Below, in pieces: positions 46,400-57,576 of a stretch of 62,000 nt of DNA; position 1 is the stretch's first letter; each line of letters opens with the position of its first letter. The translations under genes were made by a program, and so were the position numbers. Below the pieces are notes generated by a model. It did not search any database and was not told the DNA's origin. It saw only the letters and a program-made list of their open reading frames with translations. The DNA lies in the NCBI RefSeq assembly GCF_008831285.2, contig NC_045145.1, positions 5,020,802-5,082,801 on the forward strand, read 5' to 3'. Origin of the DNA: Nymphaea colorata. Taxonomy: Eukaryota; Streptophyta; Magnoliopsida; Nymphaeales; Nymphaeaceae.

Positions 46400-46860
46400 A
46401 AATTAAATTTAAATTAAAAAATCACCAGCTGCAAGGGGAGACGGTGGCCATCCATTGATCTCCACCAGATGCTGAGGATTGGGGCGGCAGCATCCAATTC
46501 CTAGTTGCTCGCGAAGGGTCGATTGCTCAACCCTTGTTATCCCACTCACTCCCTTGTCATGGAACAAGGATGGTTAAGACACACAATCCTTGTTGTTCTG
46601 TCAAGGGTCGAACCATTGCCCTGCCCAACAGTTATGGTTGAGGACAGCCCTAAACTTCACTGATCCGTCCGACAACGAGGATCGTTTGGCTGAGGGTTGG
46701 GTCATCCTCAACCCTTATCAAAAAAGGGCGAGGGCTCTACCCTTGCTGGATCGATGAGGGTCAAAAAAGCAATCCAGATGCCGCTGCTCCGATCCTTACC
46801 ATCCAGCCAAGGTTGACAGTTGACAGGTGGCAGCTCCTCATTCTTGAGGATTTAGCGAAG
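46400..46860. repeat. GC-richer repeat relic with 'caacccttg' motifs
   Basis: The composition differs from its neighbours. Variants of 'aacccttg/caagggt' occur on both strands at about 46,515, 46,530, 46,600, 46,690 and 46,745, in the style of a transposon or LTR remnant. It directly borders the inverted PATROL1 exon. Identity unknown. Confidence 0.35.
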
Positions 46861-46956
46861 TGCAGTGTCTATTTTCTGCCAATATTCATTTGCTTTCTCT
46901 TCTTCTCTTTCTCCATTTTCGCTTCTTGTGGTTAATGTGTGCTGCAATACTTTCAG

Positions 46957-47029
46957 AAATGGGAACCTTTATCACCTCAACAGCACCATGGGAGTTCAAT
47001 TGTTGGAAGTATATCAGATCATAGAGGAG
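46957..47029 (+). pseudogene. PATROL1: PATROL1 exon in inverted orientation
   Basis: A 73-nt exon on the plus strand after 'tttcag' and before 'gtatat'. It reads KWEPLSPQQHHGSSIV and, after one extra G, EVYQIIEE. It matches the PATROL1 exon ...W(N/D)PISPQQRHGSSIVEVYRIVEE. The exons before and after it in the protein (48.2 and 45.2 kb) are on the minus strand, so this segment has been flipped in place. The single-base insertion breaks the frame. Confidence 0.9.
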
Positions 47030-47224
47030 GTATATGCACAGTTACCCTCGTGTGTGTATGTGCATGCACACATGTGCATGTATACATGTGTGCTATGTGT
47101 GATGGATATTCCAATTTACAATGCCTACAAATAAGAAAGGTGCGTTGTTGAAATACTAGAGACATTCCGCTTGGCTTGACTAAGCAGCTTGAGCTGCCTC
47201 TTTTGCTATACAAGTTGAGCTCAA

Positions 47225-47545
47225 CCATAAATTTAAGCTTGAGATCATAAACGAGTCGAGTTTGAGTCGTCGTCTCTCAATCCAAATAAGCTCACTATGG
47301 CTCCATTTAATGTATATAAATCACAATTTTGTTTTACGTTCAGTAGATTATGCAAAACGAGCATAATAAAAAAATCTTGTCATTTAATGGGTATTGCTAA
47401 ATGAGCAGAACTCAAGCTTGTATCGAGTAGAGCTCCAGCTAACATTGTCAAGCTTGACTTGAGCTCAAGCCAAGCAATCCCGAAGTAAAGTCACGCCCGA
47501 GCTGGCCGAGAGCGGGCTCAACTCGGGTCGTGATGAGCCCTATCC
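47225..47545. repeat. Repeat relic rich in 'ctcaagc/cttgagc'
   Basis: Repeated CTTGAG, CTCAAGC, GAGCTC and 'actcg' motifs occur at both ends (47,232-47,275 and 47,405-47,525) around a short AT-rich centre. This is typical of a dispersed plant repeat with 'aagctcgagctcgactcg' ends. It lies on the other side of the inverted PATROL1 exon. Confidence 0.4.
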
Positions 47546-48242
47546 ATGACCATATTTCTCATACCAGTATATTGGTCAAATGGTATCTTTCAGTTCTGTC
47601 GTATGCTCTTTTCTCTTTTTTTTTTTTTTTTGACATAAAAATATGAATGCATAGGGTATGACCAACTCAATGAGTACACCTGCAACACCTTCCAAAAGTT
47701 GGGACCAAACAAGTGGAATACAAGTTAGTAGATTCTTTATTATAGCTTTGACAAAAGAAGTTTCAAAATATAATACCACAATAACACGAAATGTCAGCTA
47801 AGGCAAAATTTTCCAGGATTCTGAAAATTGAAGAATATTCCATGGAACACTACAGTACAAAAATTACTAACCACAGAAAATGTCCACTACGACAGATTAT
47901 AGGGTTGCCAAACAGGAGATACACATGCAAATATTCTTCAGACCAGAAAAAGAAAAATATCACGAAGGACTTCCCTCCAGTATCAAAGTCAGAACAAATG
48001 AAGCTCTAAAATGCAGACAGAGCATTTCAGAACAAATTGGATAGAATTTCCCAACCCAATTTCAAGATTCTGGAAGCACTGTGGAAAAATGTTTGCAGAC
48101 TTGTTCACTTCCCAAGGGAGGCGGTTAAACGATGAGCACAATCATTTAAAACAGAAAGTACTTAGTTGATAAGATTTTTGCTAAATAAGAAAGAAAAATG
48201 TATAAAAGATGAAGACTTACTTGGTAAGGTTTTTTTTTTTTT
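47546..48242. other. No gene seen, PATROL1 intron-like DNA
   Basis: T/A runs (47,615-47,632) and AT-rich sequence; no exon recognised. The PATROL1 segment that should lie here, between the DVVSVF exon and the SPQQ exon, was not found. Confidence 0.35.
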
Positions 48243-48361
48243 TGGTAAAATTCATCAATCATTTCTTCACATGAAATCACAACTATTCCCATCATATACC
48301 GCTCTAAGCCATCAGCTGCTGAAAATACAGAAACCACATCCTCCAAAAGGTGCTCAGCTCC
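48243..48361 (-). pseudogene. PATROL1: PATROL1 MUN-domain exon (AEH..EDVVSVF)
   Basis: The minus strand reads GAEHLLEDVVSVFSAADG, then LERYMMGIVVISCEE. This matches the PATROL1 MUN-domain stretch GAEHLTEDVVSVFPAADSLEQYIM. No stop is seen within the exon. The exon edges are blurred and the surrounding sequence is decayed. Confidence 0.9.
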
Positions 48362-48454
48362 ATATCAGAGAAAGGCAAAAAAAAATGGTTGCTAATAATT
48401 AGGAAAACATTATTAATATTTCAAGAAGCCAGAGACGTGGTGAAAAAACGGGAG

Positions 48455-48658
48455 AGAGAGAGAAAGAGATGCCAAGTGGCCTCCATACAGCCGATGAAGC
48501 AAAGAAACAGATATAGCAACAGCTTGTGGATGCCAGCAAGATAATACACGTCAGAACATGGTTGAATCTTTCTTTAAAAGTTTTCTCAATTCTTCAGCAA
48601 ACAATACTAAAGGATGCTCCCTGGTTACTTCTGACGCACCATCAACATCCCGTAAAAC
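48455..48658 (-). pseudogene. PATROL1: PATROL1 MUN-domain exon (HEHPL..KKLLKKDS)
   Basis: After an acceptor 'actcttag' the minus strand reads VLRDVDGASEVTREHPL, LFAEELRKLLKKDSTMF, a stop, then RVLSCWHPQAVAISVSLLHRLYG. It corresponds to PATROL1 VEVLADTTHEHPLALLAEETKKLLKKDSTLF..ILS.RHPQA..VSASL.HKLYG. One TGA stop interrupts an otherwise well-kept exon, whose 3' end decays into CTCTCT repeats. Confidence 0.9.
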
Positions 48659-49811
48659 CTAAGAGTAACAATGAGCATAACGCAAGCATCATATAAGGCT
48701 GAGATGGACCCAAAGCCTGAAAGCAGTTAGAATCAAACAAGGAATATATTTTAATTGCAGAACTAATGCCAGAAAGGAGTTTTTTTTTAAGAGAGAAGCC
48801 ACTCCTATGTGGACACCTATGCCTGTAACTTGCCCTACCTCTATAAGTCAGCCGCCAAAAGAGTAAAAATCTGAGTCAAGGCCCACAGAACTTTCACCAG
48901 AAAAAAAAAAGACCAAACTCTAATACATGTAGCATATACAGATATATATTCTAAACGAATGGTCCATCAAATGTATGAAGGTAGTCCAGATATGGTTAGT
49001 ATGTCAATGCATTTTGTTTTTCAAGGGGATGGTGTATCATGCAGGAGTATGGCTCTTTAGTAAACCACAAAATAGGACCTATATATACAACATGAATAAG
49101 AATACTCAAAAAGAAAATGCTATGATGACGTGATGCATGCCTCAGGATTTATCAAACAGTGGGAACTGGTAAGAAATGATGACCAATAAAAAACGAGTGC
49201 ATCTCTAATATAGGATAAGAATTACCGAGTATGAGCAACAAAAGGTACATGCTTAAGTTTGGGCTGATATAAAAAACACGTTTTAGATGAGGACTTCTTC
49301 AAAATATGCCCCTATACCTTATTTAATACTTAAAATCATTAACATAAACCCATTTATGCACATTTTTATTGAATTATAGGTTATGAATGTTTGTAGACTT
49401 TCCAATAATAAAATTGTTTATGAAAGTTCAAAATGTATGAGTCAATTCATAAAGCAGTAAGACTATAAGAAACCAATTCATTAGCATCCTAAAGCAACAC
49501 AAACCAGGTATTTTTATATGCATTTGCATGATGAAAATTAAGAGCATTTCTGCCACAGTGGCAGCAAAAAATTTCACATGAAAATTAACACAAGTAAACA
49601 TGTGTTCATATCCCTAGACCTACAAGTTTAAAACACCTAACATATTTTTCCCAAACCTACAAAAGCTTTAAACACAATTACACATGCGTTCATATCCAAT
49701 ACTCAAATTTCAGGGGCAGAAGTTGTGTCGACTACCTGCATTCCATTACTCGATGCTAACAAACTCAACCCTAAGTTCAGGATGTCATAGAAAAGTAGGT
49801 TAAAGATGCTC
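48659..49811. other. No gene seen
   Basis: AT-rich DNA. By position it could be a 5' intron of the PATROL1 fragment. No further exon or repeat was recognised. Confidence 0.35.
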
Positions 49812-52025
49812 GGTTAAGATGGACTAATGGCTCAAGATTAAACTTTTATCCAGATTTTAAGACAGACGGGTTGATGGAAAATTCGACACACAACATGAGT
49901 AGAATATGTTTGAGCAGTTTCATCCGTTATGTGAACAAACTAGTGGTTTGGTAATGAAAATAACATCTTTTAAGAACAAAGAGGAGCTGGGAGATCGTCA
50001 TACGCCCAAGAAGCAGGGAAACATAACAAGAGATGTCAAGTTTTTACTTTGAAATAGCTCATAAATCATCAGTTTAAATCATAAGCTAGAGTGCTCGTGT
50101 TGTGCAAATGATATGTTTGTCATTTACCCTCAATACCGTACAAGCATCAGGACGCATTTCGCATCAATGTTGTTGAATCTCTAGAAGGGATGCCTTTCAA
50201 TTTTCAAAATATGAACATAAAGGAACCATTCACATCTTAGAAAATTGAAAAAATGAGTAGATATTGACCCAAGGATTGCACATCCAAGAAAGATCGTTGC
50301 ATTCAATTCCTCTAAGTTCAGCCTAAATGCCATTCATCTCTTGGCAGACACCTTTTTTTGTTTTTCTTGCTTTTTTTCTTTTTTTTTTCTTTTGCATTCA
50401 GCTTTTTGCCTTTTTCTTTTTTTTTTTCTTGCTTTTAATTTTTTTCTTAGGCCAACCTTCACCTTTGAGGGAATACCTCACCACCCCAAAGGGCAAAGGC
50501 TACTAAAGAGCTCTACCGCTTTGGTGGTGATGTGCTATGTCACCAAGGTGCGTGGTGCGGGTGCGGGTGCCGGTGCCGGTACGGCACGTCTCAAAAAAAT
50601 TAGGTGCGGCAGTGCAGTGATGATATTTTATTATTATTATTATTATTATTAATTTTTCGTAGAAATTGAATAACACATATCTCTTGTTTGTGCAAAAGGA
50701 ATTTGCATCTATCGATCTTAAAATCAAAATAGCGAAAGCTTGCGCTCTTCACTGCCGATAGTCGACACAAATATTGGTCTCTTGAGGTGTTTCATGGTCT
50801 TGAGTTTTGACTATAGAAATAAAATTTTGGAAACAAAACTCTGCCATAAATTGGAATTACAATGAAAATTCCAGTTTTAGTGTCCTTTTGTGTTTTTGTG
50901 TTTAGCAGCCTCAAACTTTGATTCCAAATTTGAAAATTATGCGTTTAATATAATAAAATTAAAATTTTAGAATTAATAAATTAAAACCATAATAGCATGT
51001 GTTAAAGAGATATGAAAAAACTTTAACCATTTGAAATCATAATTCCACTCCTTAACATTGAATTACAATTATGAAATTTTAATTCAAGATTTTGATGCTG
51101 CAATTCTCATTTCATTTTTATCCAGAATTTTAATTTCAAATTCTGACTTGGTGGACACCCTTGCGGTCTACATGTATAAAACACGCAACCTCAAAATAAT
51201 AATGTGATGAGTACGTTTCCATGCCATTAAATGTGAAAGGATGCACACTGCTCAAAAAAAATCTGACGCCCTCTCTCCTCTCTCCTGCACTCTCTCTCCT
51301 CTCCCTACCGCCCTCTCCCCTGCACTCTCTCTCTCCCGCAGTCTTCCCCTGCACTCTCTCTCTCCCGCAGTCTGTCTCTAGTCTCTACCTACCGCCCGTG
51401 CGACATCTTCCACAGGTGTGGTTTTCATGCACACCATAGGCGAATCCACACCCGCGTCGCATCGACGCGGGTGCAGGTCCATTTATACTGCACCCTGGTG
51501 ACAGAGGTGATGTGTATTTTTGTCATGTATCCAGACCTGCTTCACCTTACGGGTTTTCAACATACCAAAAAGTTCATAAGTCATCATCTTCGCGGTATAG
51601 ACATAAATCACCTATATGTCTACCTGGTACTCTTGATTACTGACCCAAAGAAATGATTACACAAGCCCCCAGCCCATCTCTCAACTCTCATTTTGCTACC
51701 TACCAAGATTTTATAGGCATTATGACTTCTCTCTTAGGATATTTACCTGCTAAATCCTTGCAGGCGTTTGATCAATAGAGTCTAGTCTTGATTTTCTCAG
51801 CTTCATAAAATGTTTCTCACTGCACATATCCAGGACTTTTCTTCTAATGATCGACAACAAAACCTTAAAACTTTCTCCTTTTACTTGAGAAGTTACTGAG
51901 AATAAAATGAAGGCATATCATTGGTTGAGAAGACCCTTTCAAAATGTTTTTTAAGCAAAAGTTAAAATTTTCCTCTTTCAAAAAAAGTTCTTGGCATCAA
52001 ATGATATATCACCTGGAAGTGGGAC
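49812..52025. repeat. Older diverged copy A of the MSH5-linked arm segment
   Basis: Same orientation as the right arm and collinear with about 32,820-34,085, but with many substitutions. It includes the T-rich tract (50,345-50,450), 'ccttcacctttgagggaatac' and 'cttcaccttacgggttttcaa'. It is interrupted at 50,535-51,505 by a TIR element. It extends into 'aaaggtagggtcttctacac', which is absent from the inverted-repeat arms but present in copy B. Confidence 0.9.
50526..51514. mobile_element. 971-bp non-autonomous TIR transposon with 9-bp target duplication (Mutator-like?)
   Basis: Inserted in copy A. The target GGTGATGTG is repeated at 50,526-50,534 and 51,506-51,514. The element (50,535-51,505) starts CTATGTCACCAAGGTGCG and ends GCACCCTGGTGACAGA; the reverse complement of the end, TCTGTCACCAGGGTGC, pairs with TATGTCACCAAGGTGC at 14 of 16 positions. 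Comparison with the uninterrupted right arm (33,548-33,575) confirms the empty site. A 9-bp duplication is usual for Mutator-like elements. No transposase is encoded. Inside are (GTGCGG)n, (TTA)n at about 50,628-50,649 and a CT-rich 29-bp tandem pair at about 51,315-51,372. Confidence 0.8.
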
Positions 52026-52828
52026 AACAAACTTCATCAACTCCCCTATAAAGGTAGGGTCTTCTACACAAAAGGTTAGTTTAAAGGTAACAAGTTCCCA
52101 TAAATGTCAAGTCCTCGATTGGAAGTTTTGAAAATGATTGGGTTAAGCACATCTACTTTCCCAAACAAACTACTAGGTTTGGATTGCAGAAAAGCTTGAC
52201 CTTGAAGGAAAGCAAACTTCGATGAATTCACCTCATGTCAGATAGAAATATTGAATTGGACAACCGATTTGAGGGCATACTAGCTTTGAAATACTGGCAA
52301 CTTGTTTTGGCAAAAAAGGGGCTCATGAGATAAAAGGGACAACTGATTTTGAATAATGGGCCACTAGGGTCAGATCTTTCTTGTGAATCAACAAATCAGC
52401 ATTAGAACATTCTTGTTCAGCATGCACAACAATTTCATCGAACAATTGGGATGCATACCAAATGTAAAGCTGCTAATGAACAGAGCAGCACCAGCACTTA
52501 GATGCAACTTAGATGCAGCAATTTTCAGCACTCCTCCAGCAGAAGAATCGTAAATTTCTAGCTGAACCTAGATCCACACTGATGAAAAAAAAATTACTGA
52601 ACAATTGGTGAGCATGTTGGCCACCAATCACCAACCTCGCTTCAATAGGTACGCAGTCAGCAAATCAGCACGATAGTAGTCTCTCCATGCAAGGGCAGCA
52701 ACTATCTTTCCTCAAGAAATCGACAACTTGTAGATTTAATAATTACACCAAATAGTTGGTGAACACCATATTCATGAACCAGGAAAAAAGTTGTAATCAC
52801 AATCAGCAAATCAAAGCCCAAACCAGAG
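52026..52828 (-). other. Possible leader/gag relic of a minus-strand copia element
   Basis: Lies downstream (minus sense) of the primer-site-like sequence at 52,829-52,840. No gag motif was recognised. The style (repeated 'cagcaaatcagca', 'tagatgcaacttagatgcagcaa') resembles the non-coding leader of the copia element at 54.5-55.4 kb. Confidence 0.3.
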
Positions 52829-52845
52829 CTTTGATACCACAAAAA

Positions 52846-53121
52846 TGTGGCTATGTAAACCCACGGTGAATCTCAATGACAAGCACCAAGTCCAAGTGAC
52901 CAAGAAAATAGAGAATGAAAAAATATTATCGAATCGCACAAAAAGTTGTGGAAGACAACTTTCTTACAATCGTAGAAACAACACCTACATATACATTATA
53001 AACAATCGAAGAATTAAAGAATAAACAGGGAAAAAATAGAAGATAGAACAAAACTAGCAGTTGAACTTGGTCCAACGGCTCCAAAAGGAGTAATTGGAGC
53101 TAGCCAACTAAGCTGAAAACA
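52846..53121 (-). mobile_element. Copia-like LTR, minus strand
   Basis: On the minus strand a 276-bp block starts TGTTTTCAGCTTAGTTGG and ends CATAGCCACA. A few bases later comes TGGTATCAAAGCTCTGG, a variant of the tRNA-iMet primer site TGGTATCAGAGC. This is the expected 5'-LTR/primer-site arrangement of a Ty1/copia element. No second LTR or pol was found, so it is a truncated relic. It lies between copies A and B of the arm segment. Confidence 0.55.
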
Positions 53122-53589
53122 TACAAAACTTAAAATTGAAAATATAAAAATACTTATACACATATATATACATATGAAGTATGAACCCAAGTCACATATG
53201 TATCACACACATTTGATTATAGACAGTATATATATATACACACACACATGAGTATTTAACAGAACCTATATTTACTATGTTGAACCCTATGTTTACTAAG
53301 TACAGGATGTAAACTTTTCACACAAAAAAAAAGTCAAATCAACAAAGCAAACAAAAATACAAACCTTTCCACCAGTGCCCTGCAAGGTTAATGACAAAGA
53401 TCCAAAATTCTAAAAAAGAATGATGATTAGTAAATAATATTGCAAACCCAACCTATCGACCGAAAACTGGTGTCAATTTTACAAATATCAAAGAAATTCA
53501 AATAAAAAATTAAGTTTGTTTTAAATTTTAAAACGATTTTTAATGTGGTGAAAATTTTGTCGAAAACGCAGAAGAACAACTACAATTCC
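53122..53589. other. No gene seen, (TA/CA) microsatellites
   Basis: AT-rich sequence with short (TA)n(CA)n at about 53,158-53,176 and 53,228-53,250. Nothing else recognised. Confidence 0.5.
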
Positions 53590-54095
53590 ACCTGAAATTT
53601 TCACCTTCCACTTGGAAAGGTAATAAGAATAAAGCAAGGCACATCATTGTGTGAGAAAACACTTTCAAAATGCTTTTAGGCAAAACTGAAAAGTTTCTCT
53701 TTTACAAAAGTTCTTGACATCAAACGGGAGAAATGAACTATACTACCTAAAGAGATGGGTGAATGTAAAACTTGGCTGGTTAAAAGAAACGAACTTCACC
53801 AAATCTCCCATAAAAGTAGGGTCTTCTATACAAAAGGTTGATTTAAGGGTGGCTCAGCCTAATTGAAAGGTGGTCACCTAGGGCTTAGGTGGGTGCCTAA
53901 GTGCTCTTTTGACTGCTATGCAAGTAGCAATATTTTGAAAATCCAAACATCAAAATGAATCCCATGACTGCAAAGTGTCAACCAATATGTAAAAATATAG
54001 CACAGCAGACACTGTTCTTTGTTCTAATGTAGGCCCAAGGGAAATTGTAATTGCTGGCATAGGGAACAAATATATATGCACCATGCATGTTTGGG
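53590..54095. repeat. Older diverged copy B of the MSH5-linked arm segment
   Basis: Collinear with the right arm 33,940-34,245, up to the DNA next to the GGLLAILENE exon of MSH5. It carries about 215 extra bases (about 53,773-53,978), part of which is shared with copy A. Copies A and B overlap in the part of the family they represent, so they are two separate copies. Confidence 0.85.
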
Positions 54096-54267
54096 TACAA
54101 ATGGCATTGACAGGTGCCAAATGTTATCAATTCATTAAAAAAAGGAATGCAAACTTTGAATGGAAGTCAGAACAAAACAAACAAAATTTGATTACAATGA
54201 CTTTTACATGCGCTAGCTCTTTTTGGTGAATAGTCTTTTCTATCCTGACCAAGTTGGATATAAAACC

Positions 54268-54461
54268 TGTTGAATTAGAAGAGTTTATGTTTCTAGGTGG
54301 TTCTTTACAATATTTAATAATTAGGAGGTCTCTTTAAACAATTCTCTATTTTCTATTGCTGTACTTTGTAAATCTCTCTTCAACCCTAATCTCTTTATTA
54401 TGGAGATTAGGGTTAGTGAATGAAGTTACGTTTTCTCTCTCTAAGGCTGCCGGCTGTAACA
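54268..54461 (+). mobile_element. 5' LTR of copia element 1
   Basis: Starts TGTTGAATTAGAAGAG and ends CTGTAACA, directly before the primer site TGGTATCAGAGCCA (54,462-54,475). 194 bp, TG...CA. The start was chosen from the canonical TGTTG and could lie further upstream; the 3' LTR is outside the window. Confidence 0.65.
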
Positions 54462-54475
54462 TGGTATCAGAGCCA
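54462..54475 (+). other. Primer binding site, copia element 1
   Basis: TGGTATCAGAGCCA is complementary to the 3' end of initiator methionine tRNA, the usual primer of plant Ty1/copia elements. It follows the LTR without a gap. Confidence 0.85.
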
Positions 54476-55273
54476 GGTTTCTCCACCCTTCTCCGCCGGC
54501 GGCTGTCATGATTTTCCGGCGACCCCTTCTCTGCCTCTCCCATCTCTTCCCACTTCTTCTCTTCCTCTATCCCTCCTTTCTCTCCTCTCTGCTGATCGAA
54601 AGATAGTGAAGCAGCGTGAAAGGGGAACCTAATCACATGTGAAAGGTATTTGTGATTAGGTCCCCAACGTGGATGTAGTGGAGCGTAAGCAACTGTGTGA
54701 GAGTTGCAGTGGAAAGTTGTAAGTCAGATCTAGCTTCGTGGATGAATAGCAGCACATGGACTCCATTATTATTCAGATCTAGGCTCATGGGAAGCGTAGC
54801 TGCATGTGGATTCAGTTCAGATCTAGGCTCGTGGAAGATTAAATGCACGTGGACCATATTCTTATCATATTTTTGATGACTGTGGAAAAGTGGCTGCAAG
54901 TGGAGTAGCTGCACATTGAGTATATTTTCTATCAGATTGAATGTCTGTTTTATAATATGGCGGGCTGATTTGGAACAACAAAGTTTTTTTTATATGCATA
55001 TGTGGATACGTAGAAGCCTCGTGGACTGTTTTGAACAGCAAGTTCATAAGTTCATATATTCCTGTTCATTTATTCATTGTTGAGATTGGTTGACTGATTT
55101 GAACAACAAAGTTATTTTTATATGCATATGTGGATACGTAGAAGCGTGGTGGCCTGTTTTGAACAAGAAGTTCGTATATTCTTGTTCATTTATTGATTGT
55201 TGTGATTGGTGGACTGATTTACTGAGCAGCAAGTTCACAGAAATTCTTTTTAAGGACTGCTTTTGGTGCAAGG

Positions 55274-55313
<40 letters not shown>

Positions 55314-55408
55314 GCTGCCTAAGTTTTCTCAAGCTGATTGCTGCATGTTATACTCTTGATTGTATCATAATGCAACCAGATTAAGATCACATTGTCAAGT
55401 CGTGCACT
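54476..55408 (+). repeat. Leader of copia element 1 with internal tandem repeats
   Basis: Non-coding leader. A segment of about 50-60 bp beginning 'cagatcta(g)gctcgtgg' occurs three times at about 54,725-54,850. A segment of about 130 bp ('gaacaacaaagtt...catatgtggatacgtagaag...ggtggactgattt') occurs twice at about 54,970-55,098 and 55,099-55,222. A (TA)n tract lies at about 55,276-55,312. Confidence 0.75.
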
Positions 55409-57298
55409 ATGGCCGTTGAAGGTAAGGTAGAAACACAATATGAGCATAAGAACACAGGCAATCTCTTTTCTTATGGCTCCACTGTAAAGTTAGATGCTCC
55501 TAAGTTGGAAGACAGATGTTGGGATAAGCTTGGTCGTCCTTCCGCTATACCCCTAGGAAAAGGTGTTGCATCTAAGCAGGGCAAGAATTCATTACAGTCT
55601 CCTATTGGATCTATCCAGGTAGCTTCATCAGTAGTAGAGGGGTCTTTACCTTCTTTCAATCCTGAGACTTTGACTATGAATATCAACAAGTCAGAGTATG
55701 AGGAGTTCTTAGCACACAGATTTACTCAACCGTCGACCTCTACAGTTATGATAGACAGTGCTATGTCCGTTGATGCTGCTCTACATGATACATGTACTAC
55801 TTGGATTATTGATTCAGGAGCATCAAGACACTTTTGTAGTAGGCCTTTTATGTTTATCGTGCTACACTCATTACCTCAGACACGTCATGTGAGACTTGCA
55901 GATGGTAGATGGTCTCCTATTATGGGCTATGGAGATATTAAGATTTCTCAATCTATGACAATTCCTAATGTGTTATATGCTCCTAAGTTTCCCACTAATC
56001 TTTTATCAGTTGGACAATTGATTAATGATTTACATTGTCATGTTACATTTGACTCTGGTATATGTTCATTTCAGGACTTGCAAACTAGGAAGATGATTGT
56101 TGGATGCTATGAGAAAGGGGGCATCTACTTCTTGTCTGATTCTATGGGTATTGCAGCCATCTCGACTTCTTCATTGTCGTCCTCCTTTCAGTGGCATCTC
56201 AGACTTGGTCATCCATCTGTCTCCAAGCTCTGTCACCTACTTCCTCATCTATCAGTTCCAGAGTCGTTCCAGTGTGAGACCTGTCAACTTGGCAAGCATA
56301 CCCGTAGCAGTTATTCTTCGAGTCTTAGTCCGTCTAGTTGTGGACTATTTGATCTTCTTCATGTTGATGTGTGGGGTCCTAGCAGAGTTGCTAGTAGGTC
56401 TAGATTTGGTTACTTTCTCGTCATTGTCATTGTTGATGATTATTCTCGAGTCACTTGGGTTTTTCTTTTGAAATAAAGGTTTGAGGTCATATGTACTCTC
56501 AAGAACCTTATTATTGAAATAAAGACCCAGTTTGGTATTCTTGTTAAAAGCGTTTGCACTGATAATGCTCTTGAGTTCAAGGCATCTACCTTAATTAAAT
56601 TTTACTCTGATAATGGCATTTCTCCTCAGTTTACTTGTCCCCATACCTCCCAACAAAATGGAGTAGCTGAGCAGAAACATCGCCAACTTTTAAATGTGAC
56701 ACGCTCCCTAATGCTTCATACTAATCTACCTGCATATTTTTTAGGAGATGCCATCCTTACTGTCTGTTACTTGACCAATCGTTTACCCTCATCCTCCATT
56801 GACAACAAGGTTCCCATTAAACTTGTGTACCCACAACGATCCTTGTTTCTAGTAGCTCTCAAAGTATTTGGTTGCACATGCTTCGTTCACATACTTGGAC
56901 CCACACGTGATAAATTGGGTGCCCAAGCCATTAAGTGTATCTTTATTGGCTACTCCAGAAATCATAAAGGTTACAAATGCTTTGACCCCTTGATTCAAAA
57001 GGAGTATATCAGTGCGGACGTGATATTCTTTGAGTCTCAGTCTTATTATAGTTCCTCACCTACCTCTACTGAGATGCCATTGTCATCTTACCCACTACCT
57101 ATTCCTCCTATTCCTTTAGAGTCATTCCCTTACGAGTCTCCTTCTGGGGATTCTCCCGTTGTAGTGTTCAAGTTTCGTGATCCTCCGCTGGTCTACACAC
57201 GTCGACATGACCCTTTTCATGATCCTTCCCCAACCGCTTCTCAAGAGGTAAGTACATCTGAAGTGAGTATACCAAGTCCATCAGATCTCTGTCAGGAC
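55409..57298 (+). pseudogene. Copia element 1 polyprotein (gag-deleted, one stop), interrupted
   Basis: A single frame from 55,409 to the insertion point, broken only by a TAA at 56,474-56,476. Most of gag is missing; the N-terminus retains the tail of the zinc knuckle (EDRCWDKLGRPS). The protease motif WIIDSGASRHFC is at about residues 131-142. The GAG-pre-integrase zinc finger is WHLRLGHPS...CETCQLGKH. The integrase core has D in HVDVWGP, D in CTDNALEF and E in NGVAEQKHR. The integrase C-terminal part includes VFGCTCFVHI and FIGYSRNHKGYKCFDP. Reverse transcriptase and RNase H are not seen: element 2 has inserted just after SPSDLCQD, and the rest would lie beyond the window. Confidence 0.9.
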
Positions 57299-57576
57299 TG
57301 TTAACATATCGTGTATAGGGAACCGGGTCTGGATATAGACCCGATCCCATGGGCACGGGTACCGAGAGTGGCTCGGTATCCTAGGTAGGTCTCCCTCTTA
57401 TTTAATCTCATTTATGGTGTAATTTTGGATTAAGTGGAATAACATTTTCTCTCTCCTAGGGTTGCGGTTGTGCCCCTAGGTTAGAGCTTCTCCGTGGTTT
57501 TTCACCTCTCTTTGAGGTTTTCCACATATATTGTGTGTTTCTTTTCTTTCTCTCTATCGTGGTTTGTGTTTCTACA
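57299..57576 (+). mobile_element. 5' LTR of copia element 2, nested in element 1
   Basis: 278 bp, starting TGTTAACATATCGTG and ending TTTCTACA, immediately before TGGTATCAGAGCCA. It begins inside the coding frame of element 1. The target duplication would be AGGAC (57,294-57,298), but its partner is outside the window. Its sequence is unrelated to the LTR of element 1 apart from general composition. Confidence 0.85.

Noticed and set aside
54420-54914. 70-96-codon frames on both strands next to the copia primer site
   Set aside because: They lie in the non-coding leader and mutually overlap; no gag motif.
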